In this document: positions 21,396 through 34,024 of the stretch, piece by piece
How positions within the stretch are numbered: position 1 is the first letter of the stretch
Layout: each line of letters begins with the position of its first letter
Assembly: GCA_019633425.1 (NCBI GenBank)
Contig: WSUB01000123.1
Coordinates: 1-64,000 of the forward strand
Direction: 5' to 3'
DNA length: 64,000 nt
Source of the DNA: Tulasnella sp. 424
Taxonomy: Eukaryota; Basidiomycota; Agaricomycetes; Cantharellales; Tulasnellaceae
The notes under the pieces: generated by a model
The model's input: only the letters and a program-made list of their open reading frames with translations
Databases searched by the model: none
What the model was told of the DNA's origin: nothing
Translations under genes and position numbers: made by a program

Positions 21396-22683
21396 GTTGT
21401 TGAGGAAAGGAAGGAAACAGGAAGGAAAGGGAGTGTGTCCGGATGGGGACTTTTTCGGCGATGCACGACCAGAAATTGGCAGAGTCAAACACGAAACTGC
21501 CAAGCCTACCGTGCAGAGAGACCGAGGTCAAGGGGTGATCGGCGAGGGAAGGGGGGAGGGAAGGTATGAAAGGTACGTTTTGGGAGCAGAGCTTTAAAAA
21601 GCCACCATCGTGCAGGGAAACGAGACTGACGAAAAAAAACTTCAAGCTGGGATGGGGAGTCTCGGAATGCAAATAGCCTTGCTTCCATATTTTTATCGTA
21701 TGTTGCCTGCCGACAACCAAACATGGCGAGAAGACCCGGAAATGTCGATTTAGGGCGTCTCCGTTCAATTGAATGCCCAGGATGCTCGGGTTCGCATCCG
21801 GAGCTGGGGCTGTAGGTCGCGGAGGTTCAGGGGCAACTTTTTTCGCTCCTTCCATGCCGCCCGAGGTGCTAGTCGATCAATCTCATGTAAATCATTTTGG
21901 GCAAAGACGCCGTGACGTTTCTCTTCACTCTCCAAACGAGCTAGGCTAAAAGGCTTCCATAAAAGTATGGAGCCATAGCGTTCACAACCATTTTGCGTTT
22001 GGGTTCAGACTTTTTTTTTTTTTGAACCACACCTTTGCGACAAGCATAGGTTTGGTAGCGAGGGTTGTACGGATGTGCAGGGTTGGAGGTGAGAGGAACG
22101 GTTGGAGTGTGGCCAGAGAAGTGTGATTCGAAGTCGCCGCTGCGGGGGCCCTGGCAACGTGGGCAATCAAAATTTGAGAACCCCACCAGAGTATGTGTTC
22201 ACAAACGTGAATGTACGTGATATGGGGATAGGAAGAGCATGAGTATACCACAAGGTACTGCTTAGTCGGTGCTTAGAAGCTCGAGCCCTCTTTCGTATTC
22301 ACCAGTCCAGGTCCCCTGACCCAAAATATCGCTGTGCCCAACGTAAACTATTCCGAACCGAAGGTTATATGCAATATTCTGGTAACGACTTCAATAACGA
22401 CTCTAGTAGCTCGTGCTGAACCTGAAGCTACAGCAGAAAATCTTTCAAGAATTGTGCACTTGGGTCAGCAGAAGGGACTTTCCAGGAGGAGGGCCATGAA
22501 GAACCCAGTTGCGGTCAAGAGAGGCTCTGGGAGGACGTTGGTTGAGATCGAACGTATCGAGATAGGTGACCTGAAGAGGGCTCGCGACTCTTGGGAGTTC
22601 ACCGGTAAAAACATAGGCCAAAGTGAATGCAATTAGGGGAAACCTTCAACACAAATACATTTTTTATATGTGATTATGTTTGG
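21396..22683. other. Spacer with an orphan hydrolase-array 3' flank
   Basis: No gene. Around 22215-22400 lies the sequence that normally follows the NAPE-PLD-like genes (GTCCAGGTCCCCTGACCCAAA, TGTGCCCAACGTAAACTATTCC, AAGGTTATAT, ATTCTGGTAA), but no hydrolase exons precede it. A run of about 14 T occurs at 22010-22023. The frame at 22334-22636 is unsupported. Confidence 0.65.
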
Positions 22684-25151
22684 TTAGGCCAAGGTTCCCG
22701 ACCGTCGGCGCGGTAGCCTGGATAATCGACGAGCTTTAGCAGCTTGGTTCGAAGCGTAAGTGGCGTTTTGAGTACTTCCGATTTGCTCGAAGACTCCTGC
22801 GGCTTCCGAGTATCGACTAATCGCGTCACTGTAATTCCCCCGATCGCGATGCACATGCGCAAGGCCCAGCAAAGAGTAAGCTCTGCCGGATCGGTCTCCA
22901 ATGTCGGTACAGATTTCCAGAGCCTCCGAACAAAGCATGATGGCTTGGCTATACTCGGCTTGTAACCGATGCAAATGGGCGAGACTCCGCAGACAATGGG
23001 TTCTCCCGTATCTGTCGCCGATGTCGGTGCGTATTTCTAGGGCCTTGGAATAGAATGTAACGGCCTGGCTGTACTCCTCTCGATGCCGGTGCACCTCAGC
23101 GAGACCCTGCAGAGCGTTCGCTGTCCCTTGCTTGTCGCCAATGTCGGTGCGGATTTGGAGGGACTCGGAGTAGAATGCCACAGCCTGGCTGTACTCGTCT
23201 CGAAGCCGGTGAACTTCAGCGAGACCAAACAGAGCAGAGGCTCTCCCTTTCGTGTCGCCGATATCGGTGCGGATTTGAAGGGCCTCGGAGTAGAAGGTGA
23301 CGGCCTGGCTGTACTCGTTTCGAAGCCGCTGCACCTCAGCGAGACCAAAGAGAGAGGCGGCTCTCCCTGGAATGTCACCGATATTGGTACGGATTTGCAG
23401 GGCTTCGGAGTAGAATTTGATGGCCTGGCTGTAGTCATTTCGAAGCCGATGCACCTGTGCCAGCTCAGCCAGCGCCGCCGCCTTTCCTTTGCTGTCGCTG
23501 ACATCTCCATAGCTATCAAGAGCGTTGGTAAAGAATTCCAACGCGTTCATGTAATCGCCTTGCCGCCTGTACATAACTCCCAGTTTCATCAGAAGCGCAG
23601 GTGAGCGAGCTCTAGAGGCTGCTGCATCGGCGGTCCGTATCGGGTTTGGCCTAATCATAGGCTATACAAAGCTTTAGTCAACTGCATGTAATGATATCCA
23701 AATCGGCATTACTTACCATCCAATTGATTGATTTTTGACAATCCTCAGCACTCGGTCGTTTTCGGGGGTCCATACTCCAGCACGCGAGCATGAGGGAACA
23801 AAGTGCCTGAATCAATGACATGCGGGCGTCGTTGGTAATGGATGGAAGCATTCCTCGAATGACGCGCGTGATAACAGTGAAGTTAGCGCGGATATCTTGG
23901 AATGGAATGGTGTTGGTCATAACCTATCGCACAGCTTCTCTCTGAGCCTAGACTGTGAATAAATAAGCCTTGAACCTTACCTCATAGGCTACCCATCCCA
24001 CTGCCCAGATATCACTCCGAATACTAGCTCCCTCGTCTCTCAACAACTCTGGAGCAGCCCACCGAATGGTGTAATGATCTCCTGTCAGTGTTATGGTTAC
24101 GTTATTCGTTGATGCGCACAACGCTGCTTCAAGCGAGACCACTGCCTGCGGTTGGTTCCCAGCTTGCCTCGTCCGCTCTTCCAGATTCCCGGTCGTGACA
24201 CGGCGAGCGGATCCAAAGTCCGTAATCACCGCGCGGCATTCAGAGTTGACCAATATGTTTATCTGAAAAGTTATAACAAGGTTTGCCAGTGGTATATTGT
24301 GACACCTCCGGAACGTACAGATTTTAGGTCGCCGTGACGTATCGGGGGTTGTTGGAGATGGAGGTATTCGACCCCTCCAGCTACGTCGTTGATCTGGGGT
24401 ACAGATCGCGGTTAGATTTGAGTCAAGAAAAGTAATTCGATCGTACCAGCCATATTCGTTCAGGGATTTCCCAGTCGGCCGAGGCGATAAAGTCCTTCAA
24501 GGTACCGTTTTCCTCCCAGGGAAATACCAACCACACTACATCCTTGGACAAGTCTTCGACGAATCCTTCTAGTTTAATGACGTTTTCGTGAGAAATTCCG
24601 ACAAGGAACTCGGCTTCCCTGAGCGTCAACTAAACCGAAAGACCTTAGCGCTGAAATCCCTATCGACTGGAGTCCTCTTACCCCTAATACCCGCTCTGGG
24701 CCATCTGACATCTTCATTTTCTTAACTGCAATATCCTATGAGATGGGGAATGATGAGCCACTCATCGTCACGGCCAACGACCACTGGCAGCGAGCTTATT
24801 CCAACCGACCCTCGGCTGTCGAGACGCTTCTCCAGCAGGGCTAGGTAGGTCGAGACCTTTGATTTTGACAGAATCAAATTGACCCGTGCTATCTTGACCC
24901 CCTGAGGGAGAGACCAAGCAGGCTCGCGAAACCGTTGCACTTGCTCCAGGGAACTCGCGGGCGTCGTTGAGGAATTGGATGGAGGAGAGGTCAATTCGCC
25001 AATCCTCGAGCTTCTTAAGCTTCTCTCTCTTTAAGAAAAGTGGTTTTAACGAGTCACTGAAATTGCTCTTTAAGACTCCGGATGGACGTACCAGCTTAGC
25101 GCTTGGCTGGAATCCACCGGACGAATCATCGTGGTTTCCGTCTTCTGGCAT
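22684..25151 (-). CDS. Protein kinase fused to tetratricopeptide repeats
   Basis: Multi-exon gene for a kinase-TPR fusion. Start MPEDGNHDDSSGG (25151; an in-frame ATG at 25478 is an alternative). Kinase motifs in order: a loop-like FPGASATVSRACL; IAVKK (beta-3 Lys, exon 24735-24682); EAEFLVGISHENVIKLEGF (exon 24629-24447); the catalytic HGDLKSINIL split by an intron at 24319/24262; DFGSARR; RWAAPELL; and SDIWAVGWVAYEV. The kinase exon ends in phase at 23717 and continues into exon 23661-22684, which holds about seven 40-residue TPRs of the type LAEVHRLRDEYSQAV, FYSESLQIRTDIGD. The set of motifs is complete, so it is probably active. It resembles TKL-like kinases expanded in Agaricomycetes. 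The partner and role are unknown. The 3' end of exon 1 is not fixed. Confidence 0.85.
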
Positions 25152-26063
25152 AGGATGCTTTGACCAAGATGATGCTGAGTGACGAAAAGAGTCACCTGTC
25201 TTGGATGGGCGTTGTAGAGAGTGGGAGGGGGGGAAGCGGATGAAGTGTCTATGGGGGGCTGGTGGTGGATTGTTCACGGCAGAGGGAATAAATTGAAAGG
25301 ACGGATACCCGGATAAGATCTCACCATGGTCCCCACCACCCGGAACGACATATCTAGCTACCCCTCTCTGCGAGGTTAATGATGGGCACACCGCATTGGT
25401 TCTGTTGCTGGGCGTTTCTACCTTCTGTAGAACGTTCCTTGCAGGTCCGTGCGAGGAAGTTAAGGTTTTCTCGTGCATAAGTCGTCAACATCTCGCACGG
25501 CACACTCTAGAAGATAAGGGAAGTTGCGGTGCGCAACCAGGTCGAGGGGCAATTTCGCCTCAATCCATTATGCCGTAATGTCCCTGCATATCTATTAGCA
25601 GTCTGTGCTCTAAATCCCGCTGTGCTCGTTTCTAGCTATTCGCCACGTCCTCCCAGCGTCGTCTGTAACCTTCCACTCGTCCCCCTTCGAGGGCCACGGG
25701 GCCCACTCACAGCTTATTCAACATGTATACCTGATTAAGCTGGCGAGAAAATACTCACACCGAGTCGATTTCCTAATTAGTAGTCTGGGGATTGTAAATA
25801 CGGGCCAGCTGGGACCGTTGTTCTGTAAGATCACACCAACCGTGGGACGTAGATATGGCGGCTTTTTGAGTTTACGAGGCGCGACGTATCTGTACATTGC
25901 CGGATTCAAAGCTCGCTCTCGGGGATTGATCGACTGCCCGGACCTCCACGTTGGTCAAGAACTTTCCGGCGCCCGATCCGGAATGATCGGGCTCGCTTTC
26001 CCGCAGACTTGCTAATAAGCTTCCCGCGACATCTAATAAGAGGATTCAACTTCGTCTCCTTCC
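25152..26063. other. Spacer upstream of copy D
   Basis: Contains the possible 5' extension of the kinase-TPR gene (to 25478). From about 25880 it holds the 5' flank of copy D, matching the one before copy C (GATTGATCGACTGCCCGG, TTTCCCGCAGACTT). Nothing else is recognised. Confidence 0.6.
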
Positions 26064-27659
26064 ATGAGCCTCCGTCGAACCCTTGCAAAACTCACTTCCA
26101 TGGCCGTCGCTCCTGCCTTCACCGCAATCAGCGTCTCTGCGCCCCCAACCCCCGAGCGCGATCCCAACACGCCACGACCTGCGCATCATGCCAACGACAC
26201 CAAAACCCTGTTTGTTAATCCATGGCCGTCATTCAGGTGTGACGCTTCATTTAGCTCTGTGAGAGTCGTTAGCTAACTTACTCGGTTCTGTTCCAGATCG
26301 CAGACCTTCTCGTCCCTAGTCAATGTGCGTTGATTTAGGTCTTAGATTTTGACAGCAGGCTTACTCGGCTGCTCTTTCCCTTTCCTAGGTCGTCTACGAA
26401 AACTTCGCGAAACCCGCTGTCGTTCCGGACAGCCTCGCTACCAAGCTCGGTTTGCGGAAACCCGACTTTGGTTACACTGTCAAGACCTCCTCGGACCCAT
26501 CAACGCAAGTAGACGCCAACAAATCAAGCATGAAAGCTACCTGGTTAGGACACGCCTGCTTCCTCCTCGAGCTTCCTTCCCCAGATGGCGCAGCCCGCGG
26601 CGCCCGAATCCTCTTTGATCCAGTATTCTCACACCGATGCTCTCCTTTCACCTTCATGGGACCCGCACGTCACATTCAACCGCCTTGTAAACTCGAAGAA
26701 CTCCCTTCAGTCGACGTTGTCATTATCTCGCACAACCACTACGACCATCTCGACACTCATAGTGTCACCACTCTGGACAAGCTCTTCCGACCACACTTCT
26801 TCGCTCCTCTGAACAACGGGGCGTACTTCAAGGCGAACAAAGTAGCGGAGGAGAGAACTCACATCCTCGATTGGTGGGAAGCACGGAACGTTACTGTCGA
26901 TCTTCCGAGCACTACTACATCATCGGAAGAGACGCCAACATCGACGGTCAAGACCACTTTCGAAGTCACGTGCACTCCCGCCCAACACTTCACTGGACGA
27001 GGCTTGACCGACCGATTCCGCACGTTATGGGCCTCTTGGGCGATCCGAGATCCTGCGTCGGGTAAGAAAGCTTGGTTCGGTGGGGATACGGGTTATAGGA
27101 CCGTTCATGCCGGCGAAAACGAAGATGATGTCCCCGTATGCCCCGAGTTTAAGAAGATCGGGGAGAAATTTGGCGGATTTGATCTTGCGTTTATTCCCAT
27201 TGGGTAAGAGTGGTCCCCTTCATTCGCTCGCCTTATCGCAAGCGACTCTTGAGGATTCTGACGGGCGTTCTTCTGGCAACAGAGCGTACGAAACCCGCGA
27301 AGCAATGTCCTGCGTTCATTGTGCTCCTCAAGATAGTGTGCGCATATTCAAGGACATCCAGGCTAAGAAGGCCATCGGAATGCATTGGTACGCATTTCCT
27401 CACCGTCGTTCCTTAACTTGCGACTTACTCTCATGCTCCCTTTCGGACTTTCTCACTAACAAGGGGGTAAGTAATATCACTCTTTCAACTGGTCGATTGT
27501 TTACCCATCCCTAATTCTGTGGTCACTTTCAGCACATGGTCATTGACAAACGAGCCTGTCATGGAACCACCTCAGAAGCTTCGTGAGGAGTGTGAAAAGC
27601 TTGGTATTCCGAAAGATTCTTTCGACATCTGTGCTTTGGGGGAGACAGTCTTTGCGTGA
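26064..27659 (+). CDS. NAPE-PLD-like metallo-beta-lactamase-fold hydrolase, copy D
   Basis: Intact 416-residue paralogue. Exons: 26064-26236, 26297-26324, 26389-27203, 27283-27387, 27464-27466 and 27533-27659. Start MSLRRTLAKLTSM, a basic leader like that of A and B. Metal-binding residues are complete (HNHYDHLD, PAQHFTGR, GGDTGYR, MHWGT). Intron 2 is a normal GT-AG intron (AAT|GTGCGT), unlike A and B. Skipping the GGG micro-exon would give TGC and lose the Trp-Gly. It shares its 5' flank with the broken copy C and is probably the functional sister of that copy. It is separated from C by about 8 kb holding three unrelated minus-strand genes. Confidence 0.92.
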
Positions 27660-28188
27660 ATATTTTTGTTTGTCGGTGGGTAACTTTGTTCCCCTTTTAC
27701 CTTCAGAGAGCAGCAACTGACTGTTGCCGTAGATATCGGCCCTGGATACATTCTGCATTTCAATATATTATTCTCAACTCAGGTCTTCTGCAATCTGTGC
27801 CCTGGAAACGGTATCTAATCAGTCCCCATGTCCCTCGTACCCCCGGGGCCTTTGCTCGGCCTTGAACCCACGTGACATGGAGGAACGATAAGAAGCTGCG
27901 CCCCATTTCTTCGTGACTGAAACACGTGCTAAATACTTGGCTCTTTTCGACGTTTGCCCGAGGTCAGGGACTGGAGGGTTTGTTGGACGGAAATCATTGT
28001 ATCCTGGTAGCGCTTTCGACTGTTGCGGAAGACGGCAGGATCTACAAAGTCGTGCGCGGTTGGCTGGAAGCTCGAAACCTTTTTTCGTGTTCAGCAGTGC
28101 AGGTCCTCCCCGGTAATATATTCCTAAGCCCAACTTAGGCCCGGTACGCTAGTCGGAAGGCCACAGTATTCTGGTAATGACTGCAGAA
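27660..28188. other. 3' flank of copy D
   Basis: No gene. The segment at about 28060-28170 (GGAAGCTCGAAACC, GTGCAGGTCC, ATTCTGGTAATGACTGCAGAA) matches the 3' flanks of A and B and the orphan block near 22300. Confidence 0.6.
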
Positions 28189-29954
28189 TTAATCTACAAG
28201 GGGTACCCCTCGAATCGCAACCTCCGTTACCCCATCCATTCTCACAAACATGCGCGCGCCCTCATAGTGAGGTTGTCTAGCGACATCGCAGAAATCAAGG
28301 TTCAGGTCAGGTGGACGCTGGACTATCCTATCAGGGCCTTTGTATCGCCTTTCCAGCGATTCTTTAAGCCCCATGTTAATGAACCGGGGGTAGGTGACCG
28401 TGATTGAAGTCAGATTAGGGAAGTTTCTTCGAGCTTGGCTTGTACCTTCGCTCAGGAAAAAGGCACCCAAGATATCCAGTAGGTGGCCGTAGCCGAGAGC
28501 CCGATCATCTACAGCGATGGAATCGACCATATGGCTCTCGACCAGACATTCGATACCTTCCAAAGTTCCTCTGTGGTCCAGTCCGAGATGCACCTGCTGC
28601 TCGAGACCGTCGAGGGATTCTTCCACCCAGGACCAAACGCTTTCGACCCGCCAACCGACAAAGTGGAAACTGAATCCAGGTGCTTTTGGGGTGTTCATGC
28701 CGGGAATCTCCCACGTGAGTTGGTCCAGGTTTAGTCCATTTTGCATCGTTTTAAAGTGGATCGTTGACTTCGAGCTGGCGACAAGCGCTGCATGCAACCG
28801 ATTTCGAAACGGGAGCATGGCCTTGCTATATGCATCGGGGGTCGCCAACGGATCATTATCGAGTCTCGTGGATATGGCCCGACACGCCGGGATGTCCAAC
28901 CGCGCCAACAGGAATTCGGTGACACGAAGCGGCATCTGTGAGATAGTGAACATCTCTAGGCGGGGCAGAAAAATTGGATATTTGTAGGGGCTCGCATCGT
29001 CTACGTACACCGCTAATGCGCCGATGGAGAGCTCCTTCAGCTCTGAATTGTTGGAGAGGATTGCTACGAGCTGTGATAGTTTGAGGTTTAAGTCCCGGCC
29101 ACCAATCTCCAAGTTCTCCAGATGGTGGAATATTTGCGAGTCCCAACCGCGGGGAATGAGTGTAAAGCGAGTGCTCTCAAACGATTTGCTTGTCCTGCAA
29201 ACAGGTCGATTGCGCCATGTCCTTCCATCCCCTCCTCCATAGAAATCCTAACACTCTCCAGGAGAGGAGCTGCAGTAGTCAAATAATGCTGTACTATCTC
29301 TCCAGAACTCCTGGACAGACTGAAGTTGCCTGACCCCCATCGACCGATCGTCGGGCCTAATTGCGCCAGGAACTCAGGACTAGTCAACACCGCCTCTGAA
29401 CGCCCATAGGTTTTGTTACTGAGAATGATATTGAGTGGTGCTTGAGCAGATAGTTTGAGTGCCTTCGATAGGACTTTCGGGTGGCATACAAATGATATTT
29501 CTGTCCATAGGCACGGCGATGAGTCGACCAGCGATTTCCAAGCGGAGGAAACACTCCGCAAACGGTAGAGGTAGGTGTAGTACCCTCTTGTCACCAGCGC
29601 GAGATAGAAGCAGGAAGGAGAGTTTTGTATAGGCGAAAGCGAATGCTGAATAATTTGGGCAAACACCTCTTTCGGCATCTGGTGGATTGGGGAGAGTGCG
29701 TTCATCATCTTGGCCGTAGTAGTTACAACCTCCGTCGCGAAAGCCTTTCTAGTCCTGTCAATAGTCTCTCCGAGCGCATCCAGATATTCTTGACATGCGT
29801 GGATATCGTATCTGCATTCATTTGGTAAGTTTGGTTGGAAAACTCAGATATGTGCAACGACTTACGGGTATGTCTCTTTTCGTTGATTTTGGACACAGCG
29901 AATGAGATTCGCAATTGCGTCCTCAACCGTATTTTCAGGGTGGAGCGGGGACAT
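28189..29954 (-). pseudogene. F-box/LRR protein gene with an internal frameshift
   Basis: Exon 1 (29954-29866, MSPLHPENTVEDAIANL) is joined by a gtaag donor and tgcag acceptor to exon 2 (29811-28189). The second exon has an F-box region (MPKEVFAQIIQHSL, then RLRSVSSAWKSLVDSSPCLW) and then leucine-rich sequence down to GVTEVAIRGVPLVD. Near 29150-29165 the frame breaks: the upstream frame reads LRALALHSFP, then runs to a stop after LVAGT, while the downstream frame takes over as IPRGWDSQIFHHLENLEI. One base appears lost. Either the gene is a young pseudogene or there is a sequence error; both halves are otherwise open. A relic of the same 3' end lies at 38228-38715. Confidence 0.75.
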
Positions 29955-30259
29955 TGTATAGTAAGTGCAATGGTCGGAATTCGGTGATAGCAGGCTCTTG
30001 GTGAATGCAAGCCTTTAGGTAAAATCTGTACCAACCGAACACCGCTTTCCCGATATCTCCGTCATACGGTGAAGGGTCGACATTTTAATCTGCACCACCG
30101 ACGACTGCTTGTATCAACTCGCGGAGCGATATCGGACCGGGCTCTTACTTCCTAGTTAGCTCTGTCTTTAGCTTATGTCGCGTTCACAACGCGTCCTGAC
30201 TTTGGTAGTGCGAGCGGCAGGAGGCAGAACGGGCCCCTCGCTCATCGCGACACCCTTCT

Positions 30260-31129
30260 ATGCCACCTGCCGACTTCGACGAGATTCTAACTCCTGGACG
30301 TTACAATCTACTCAATGCGACCGACGGAGTATGAGGGAGCTTGTGAGTAATCTCGTTGAAACCGCGTTGTGCCTTATTAGCTTTACGGTTTCCGAGGTCC
30401 TCCACAGGGAGAATTATAGGTGCATTGTGACCGGAAGATGTGATCTGGACGCGATAAGGACCAATAGAACAGTCTGGAAACAGAGTGAAGGGTACAATAC
30501 CATGGACGCGATGCATATCAATCCATTCTTGTTGGTGCCTGGCTCTGATATCGATGATCAGCGCATTGTAGGTCGACTGGCAGCTTGGTACACTAGTGTG
30601 CTAACGATGGCTTCTCTCCACAGCTCGAGCGATCCAGCGCGGTTTGGCAGGTAATAACCACCTTTTCTAGGACTTCCCTTGATGAGCTCAAGGGAGATAA
30701 CATTAAACGAGCTGAGAATAGCATGTTCGGCGATCTCTTACTTTGCTCCGAGCCAACCAGTAAGGCGAGCATCTTGTATTTTCTGCGTTCTACCATTTAC
30801 TGAAAGCAAGGAAGGCCGACACCTATCACGTTTGTTGCTGGGGCATGTTGTAAACGCTCAGGCTACCGGAGACGATATCGTTTGTTTTGAGGTCTGGTGT
30901 TCCAACTCCGGATCCACGTTATTTGGCCCTGCATGCCGCTTGTGCCAAGGTGCTTCACCAGACTGGTCTAGCCGAGATTCTGGACAAAGCTTTTGACGAT
31001 CTAGAAAAAACTCCGACAATTTCAAGTGATGGGTATCAGCTGGTTTACTCCGCCTTGCCCTCGAGATCATCGGGATGCGACAAGTCTAGAAACTCTTCTT
31101 CTCAATGTTTCTGTCGATGTTCGTCGTAA
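30260..31129 (+). pseudogene. HNH_2-like nuclease gene, decayed
   Basis: Fragments in different frames match the order of the fungal HNH_2 endonuclease-like family. A start-like MPPADFDEILTPGRYNLLNA (30260) is followed in another frame by SEVLHRENYRCIVTGRCDLD (about 30388-30450), where the YRCIVTG element begins the nuclease domain. Next is a degraded counterpart of the central His motif (DAMHINPFLL). Finally comes a C-terminal segment PDPRYLALHAACAKVLHQTG (about 30905-30965). The pieces cannot be joined in one frame without several shifts, so it is scored as a pseudogene. It has no paralogue in the window. Confidence 0.65.
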
Positions 31130-31429
31130 GTTCGCTATATATTTGATTATATTGTAACGTCCGGGGAATTTTATTCAGTCAGGATGCCCAGGTCACTTTG
31201 CCCTTAATACACTGAGCGGGCATGAACCTGTCGAAACTACGTGCTGTCAACTAATATAGGAATTCACAGGACTAATGCGTCGCGAGAAAGCTAACTAGAG
31301 AGGCCGAGATCGAAACGAGCATCACTCGGCGGACAACGTACTCGAACGATCAGCGGTCGACTGGACGGGCCGACGAGCCAGCTCCTCCCACGTACTGTTG
31401 CGGGAACGGCTGCCTTCCCAATACAGAAC

Positions 31430-31700
31430 GCCTCGTGACTTGGAAGGCGAACCTGTCCAGTGCGCGGCTATCAGGGCCGAGGAATCCGCCCTCTACCCGT
31501 TGTCCCATTAGGGTACCTTAAGGATCAAGTCAACCGCTATGGCGTCAATTGCAAGACTCATGCTTGACACTTTCATAGTCGACCCTATAATCGACCTTGT
31601 CCATAGTAGTCACATGGTCTGTGGAACCTCACAGCTTTGGGTTTGTTTGTTCCTTGGCATTGCAGAATGCCAACTAACCACACTTCGATACATAGCTTTC
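31430..31700. repeat. Duplicated 5' flank of NAPE-PLD-like copies E and F
   Basis: The segment with CCAGTGCGCGGCTATCAGGGC, CCCGTTGTCCCAT, GGATCAAGTC and TTTGGGTTTG is repeated at about 33410-33615, between E and F. It shows that E and F arose by duplication of a unit of about 2 kb including upstream sequence. Confidence 0.85.
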
Positions 31701-31832
31701 GGCGCTTGGGCATCAAGGCTACCACGGGCGCCTGCAGCCATCGAGTATAAAACGAGGCTCCAGCGTCCTATATGTCTCCTCCATCAGTCCCTGTACTCCC
31801 CCACCAATCGCCAACATACCCGAACGACCACC

Positions 31833-33366
31833 ATGTCAACCTTTACTAAAATCAGTGTATCTGCGCCTCCGACCTCAGCGCGCGATTGTAATGTACCCCG
31901 ACCTGCGCATCACGCAGACGATAGCAAAACCTTATTTTTCAACCCATGGCCGTCGTACAGGTGAGCAGCTACCGCCGCTATGTTCCATTATCTAAGCCAC
32001 GAAAATTAAGCGCCTACGTTGCTCCAGAGCCGAAAGCTTCTCTTCTCTGATGAAGGTAGCGCACTGTAGATTGCAAGATTTACAGGGATATGCTTATCGG
32101 TATACTGTTCTTCTTTCAAGTTTCTCTATGGCAACGTAGTTCACCCACCAACTGTTCCGGAAGACTTCGCCACCAAGCTCGGTTTGCGGAAGCCCGACTT
32201 TGGTTACACCGTCACTACCTCCTTGGAATCATCAACGCAACCAGACATCAATAAATCAAGCATGAAAGCTACCTGGTTAGGTCACGCCTGCTTCCTCCTT
32301 GAGCTTCCTTCCCCAGATGGCGCGGTCCGTGGTGCCCGAATCCTCTTCGACCCCGTGTTCTCACATCGTTGCTCCCCATTCACCTTCATGGGTCCCGCAC
32401 GACACATCCCACCACCATGCAAGCTTGAAGAACTCCCCTCAGTCGACATTGTCGTTATTTCGCACAACCACTACGACCACCTCGACACCCACAGCATCAC
32501 CACCTTGGACAGACTTTTCCGCCCCCATTTCTTCGCTCCACTAAACAACGGAGCGTACTTCAAAGCTAACAAAGTAGCGGAGGAGAGGACACACATTCTC
32601 GACTGGTGGGAGGCACGGAACGTTACCATTGATCTTCCTGGTACCGCTCTGTCATTGGAAGAGACGACCGAATCGACGGCCAAAACTACTTTCGAAGTCA
32701 CGTGCACTCCGGCCCAACACTTTACTGGAAGGGGTTTGATGGACAGGTTCCACACGTTGTGGGCTTCTTGGGCGATCAGTGACCCTGCATCGGGGAAGAA
32801 GGTCTGGTTCGGTGGAGATACAGGGTACAGGACCGTTCATCCTGGCGAAAACGAAGACGAAATGCCAGTCTGCCCAGAGTTCAAGAGGATTGGCGAGAAA
32901 TTTGGAGGGTTTGACCTCGCCTTCATTCCCATTGGGTAAGCATCTTCTCGTCAGGTATGAGGAACTTTTGGGGAGACCTAACAGTTGTTTAGGGCGTATG
33001 ATATCCGCGAAGTAACTTCCTGCGTCCACTGTGCTCCTCAGGACAGTGCTCGCGTCTTCAAGGACATTCAAGCGAAGAAAGCCATCGGGATGCATTGGTG
33101 CGCAGCTTCTTTGGGTTGCTCTGAGCCCCGTGCTTACACCTTTCTATCTTCCTTACTGGTGGCTTGATAAAGGGGGTACGTAGCGACTAACTTCTAACAT
33201 AGCTACCCCCATACTCACCTTTCAGTCGCGATCTTTCAGAACATGGTCATTGACGACCGAACCAATCATGGAACCGCCTGAAAGGCTCCGTGAAGAATGC
33301 GAGAAGCTTGGAATTCCGAAAGATGACTTCGATATTTGCGCTTTGGGGGAGACAGTATTTGCGTGA
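31833..33366 (+). CDS. NAPE-PLD-like metallo-beta-lactamase-fold hydrolase, copy E
   Basis: Intact 401-residue paralogue. Exons: 31833-31960, 32028-32055, 32121-32935, 32993-33097, 33173-33175 and 33240-33366. It starts at MSTFTKISVSAPP and so lacks the MSLRR-type basic leader of A, B and D, which suggests a different cellular location. Metal-binding motifs are complete (HNHYDHLD, PAQHFTGR, GGDTGYR, MHWGT). Intron 2 is GT-AG (AAG|GTAGCG). The GGG micro-exon is flanked by AAAG and GTACGT; without it exon 4 would run into TGA. With F it forms the most divergent pair of the array. Confidence 0.92.
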
Positions 33367-34024
33367 TTGTTTTGTATCTGTAAGCACCTTAGCTTTCACT
33401 GGCACGGGTTTGGAAGGTGAATCCGTCCAGTGCGTGGCTATCAGGGCGGAGGAGCCCGTTCTCTGCCCGTTGTCCCATCGGCGTACCCTGAGGATCAAGT
33501 CGACCGTCATGACGTCGGGACTCAAACTTGAGACTTTTATAATCGGTCCTGTAATCGAGTTTCATATTGAGAAACGGAGCTTTGGGTTTGTGTGTTCCTC
33601 GGAATTGCAGGAGGCCAACTAACACGAGGGGAGAGGGGTAATATTCCGGCGGCAGTCCCATGTGAGAAAGAGCAGGCCATGTTCGGGACAATCCCAAAGC
33701 CAAAATACGATGCGAGCATTTCCTGCTAATATGAGCTAATCGACCTGATTTCCGCTGAGAGAACTACGTATGTTCTCCGAATTCAAAAACATGCCCTGGC
33801 AAGGGCGATCATTTCCCACACGTCCATCACATGTTCGAATTCCAGACATTACCGATATCCCCCCTGTGTAACCACACCTCGGTGCATACCGCTTGTAGCT
33901 TTCAGCGCTTGGGAAGGCTAATACGGGCGTCTGCAGGTATCAAGCATAAAAACCAGGTTCCAGCGTCCTTTGTCCCCCCCATCGTGACTCTCCACCAATC
34001 GTCAACATACCCTGAAGGACCGCC

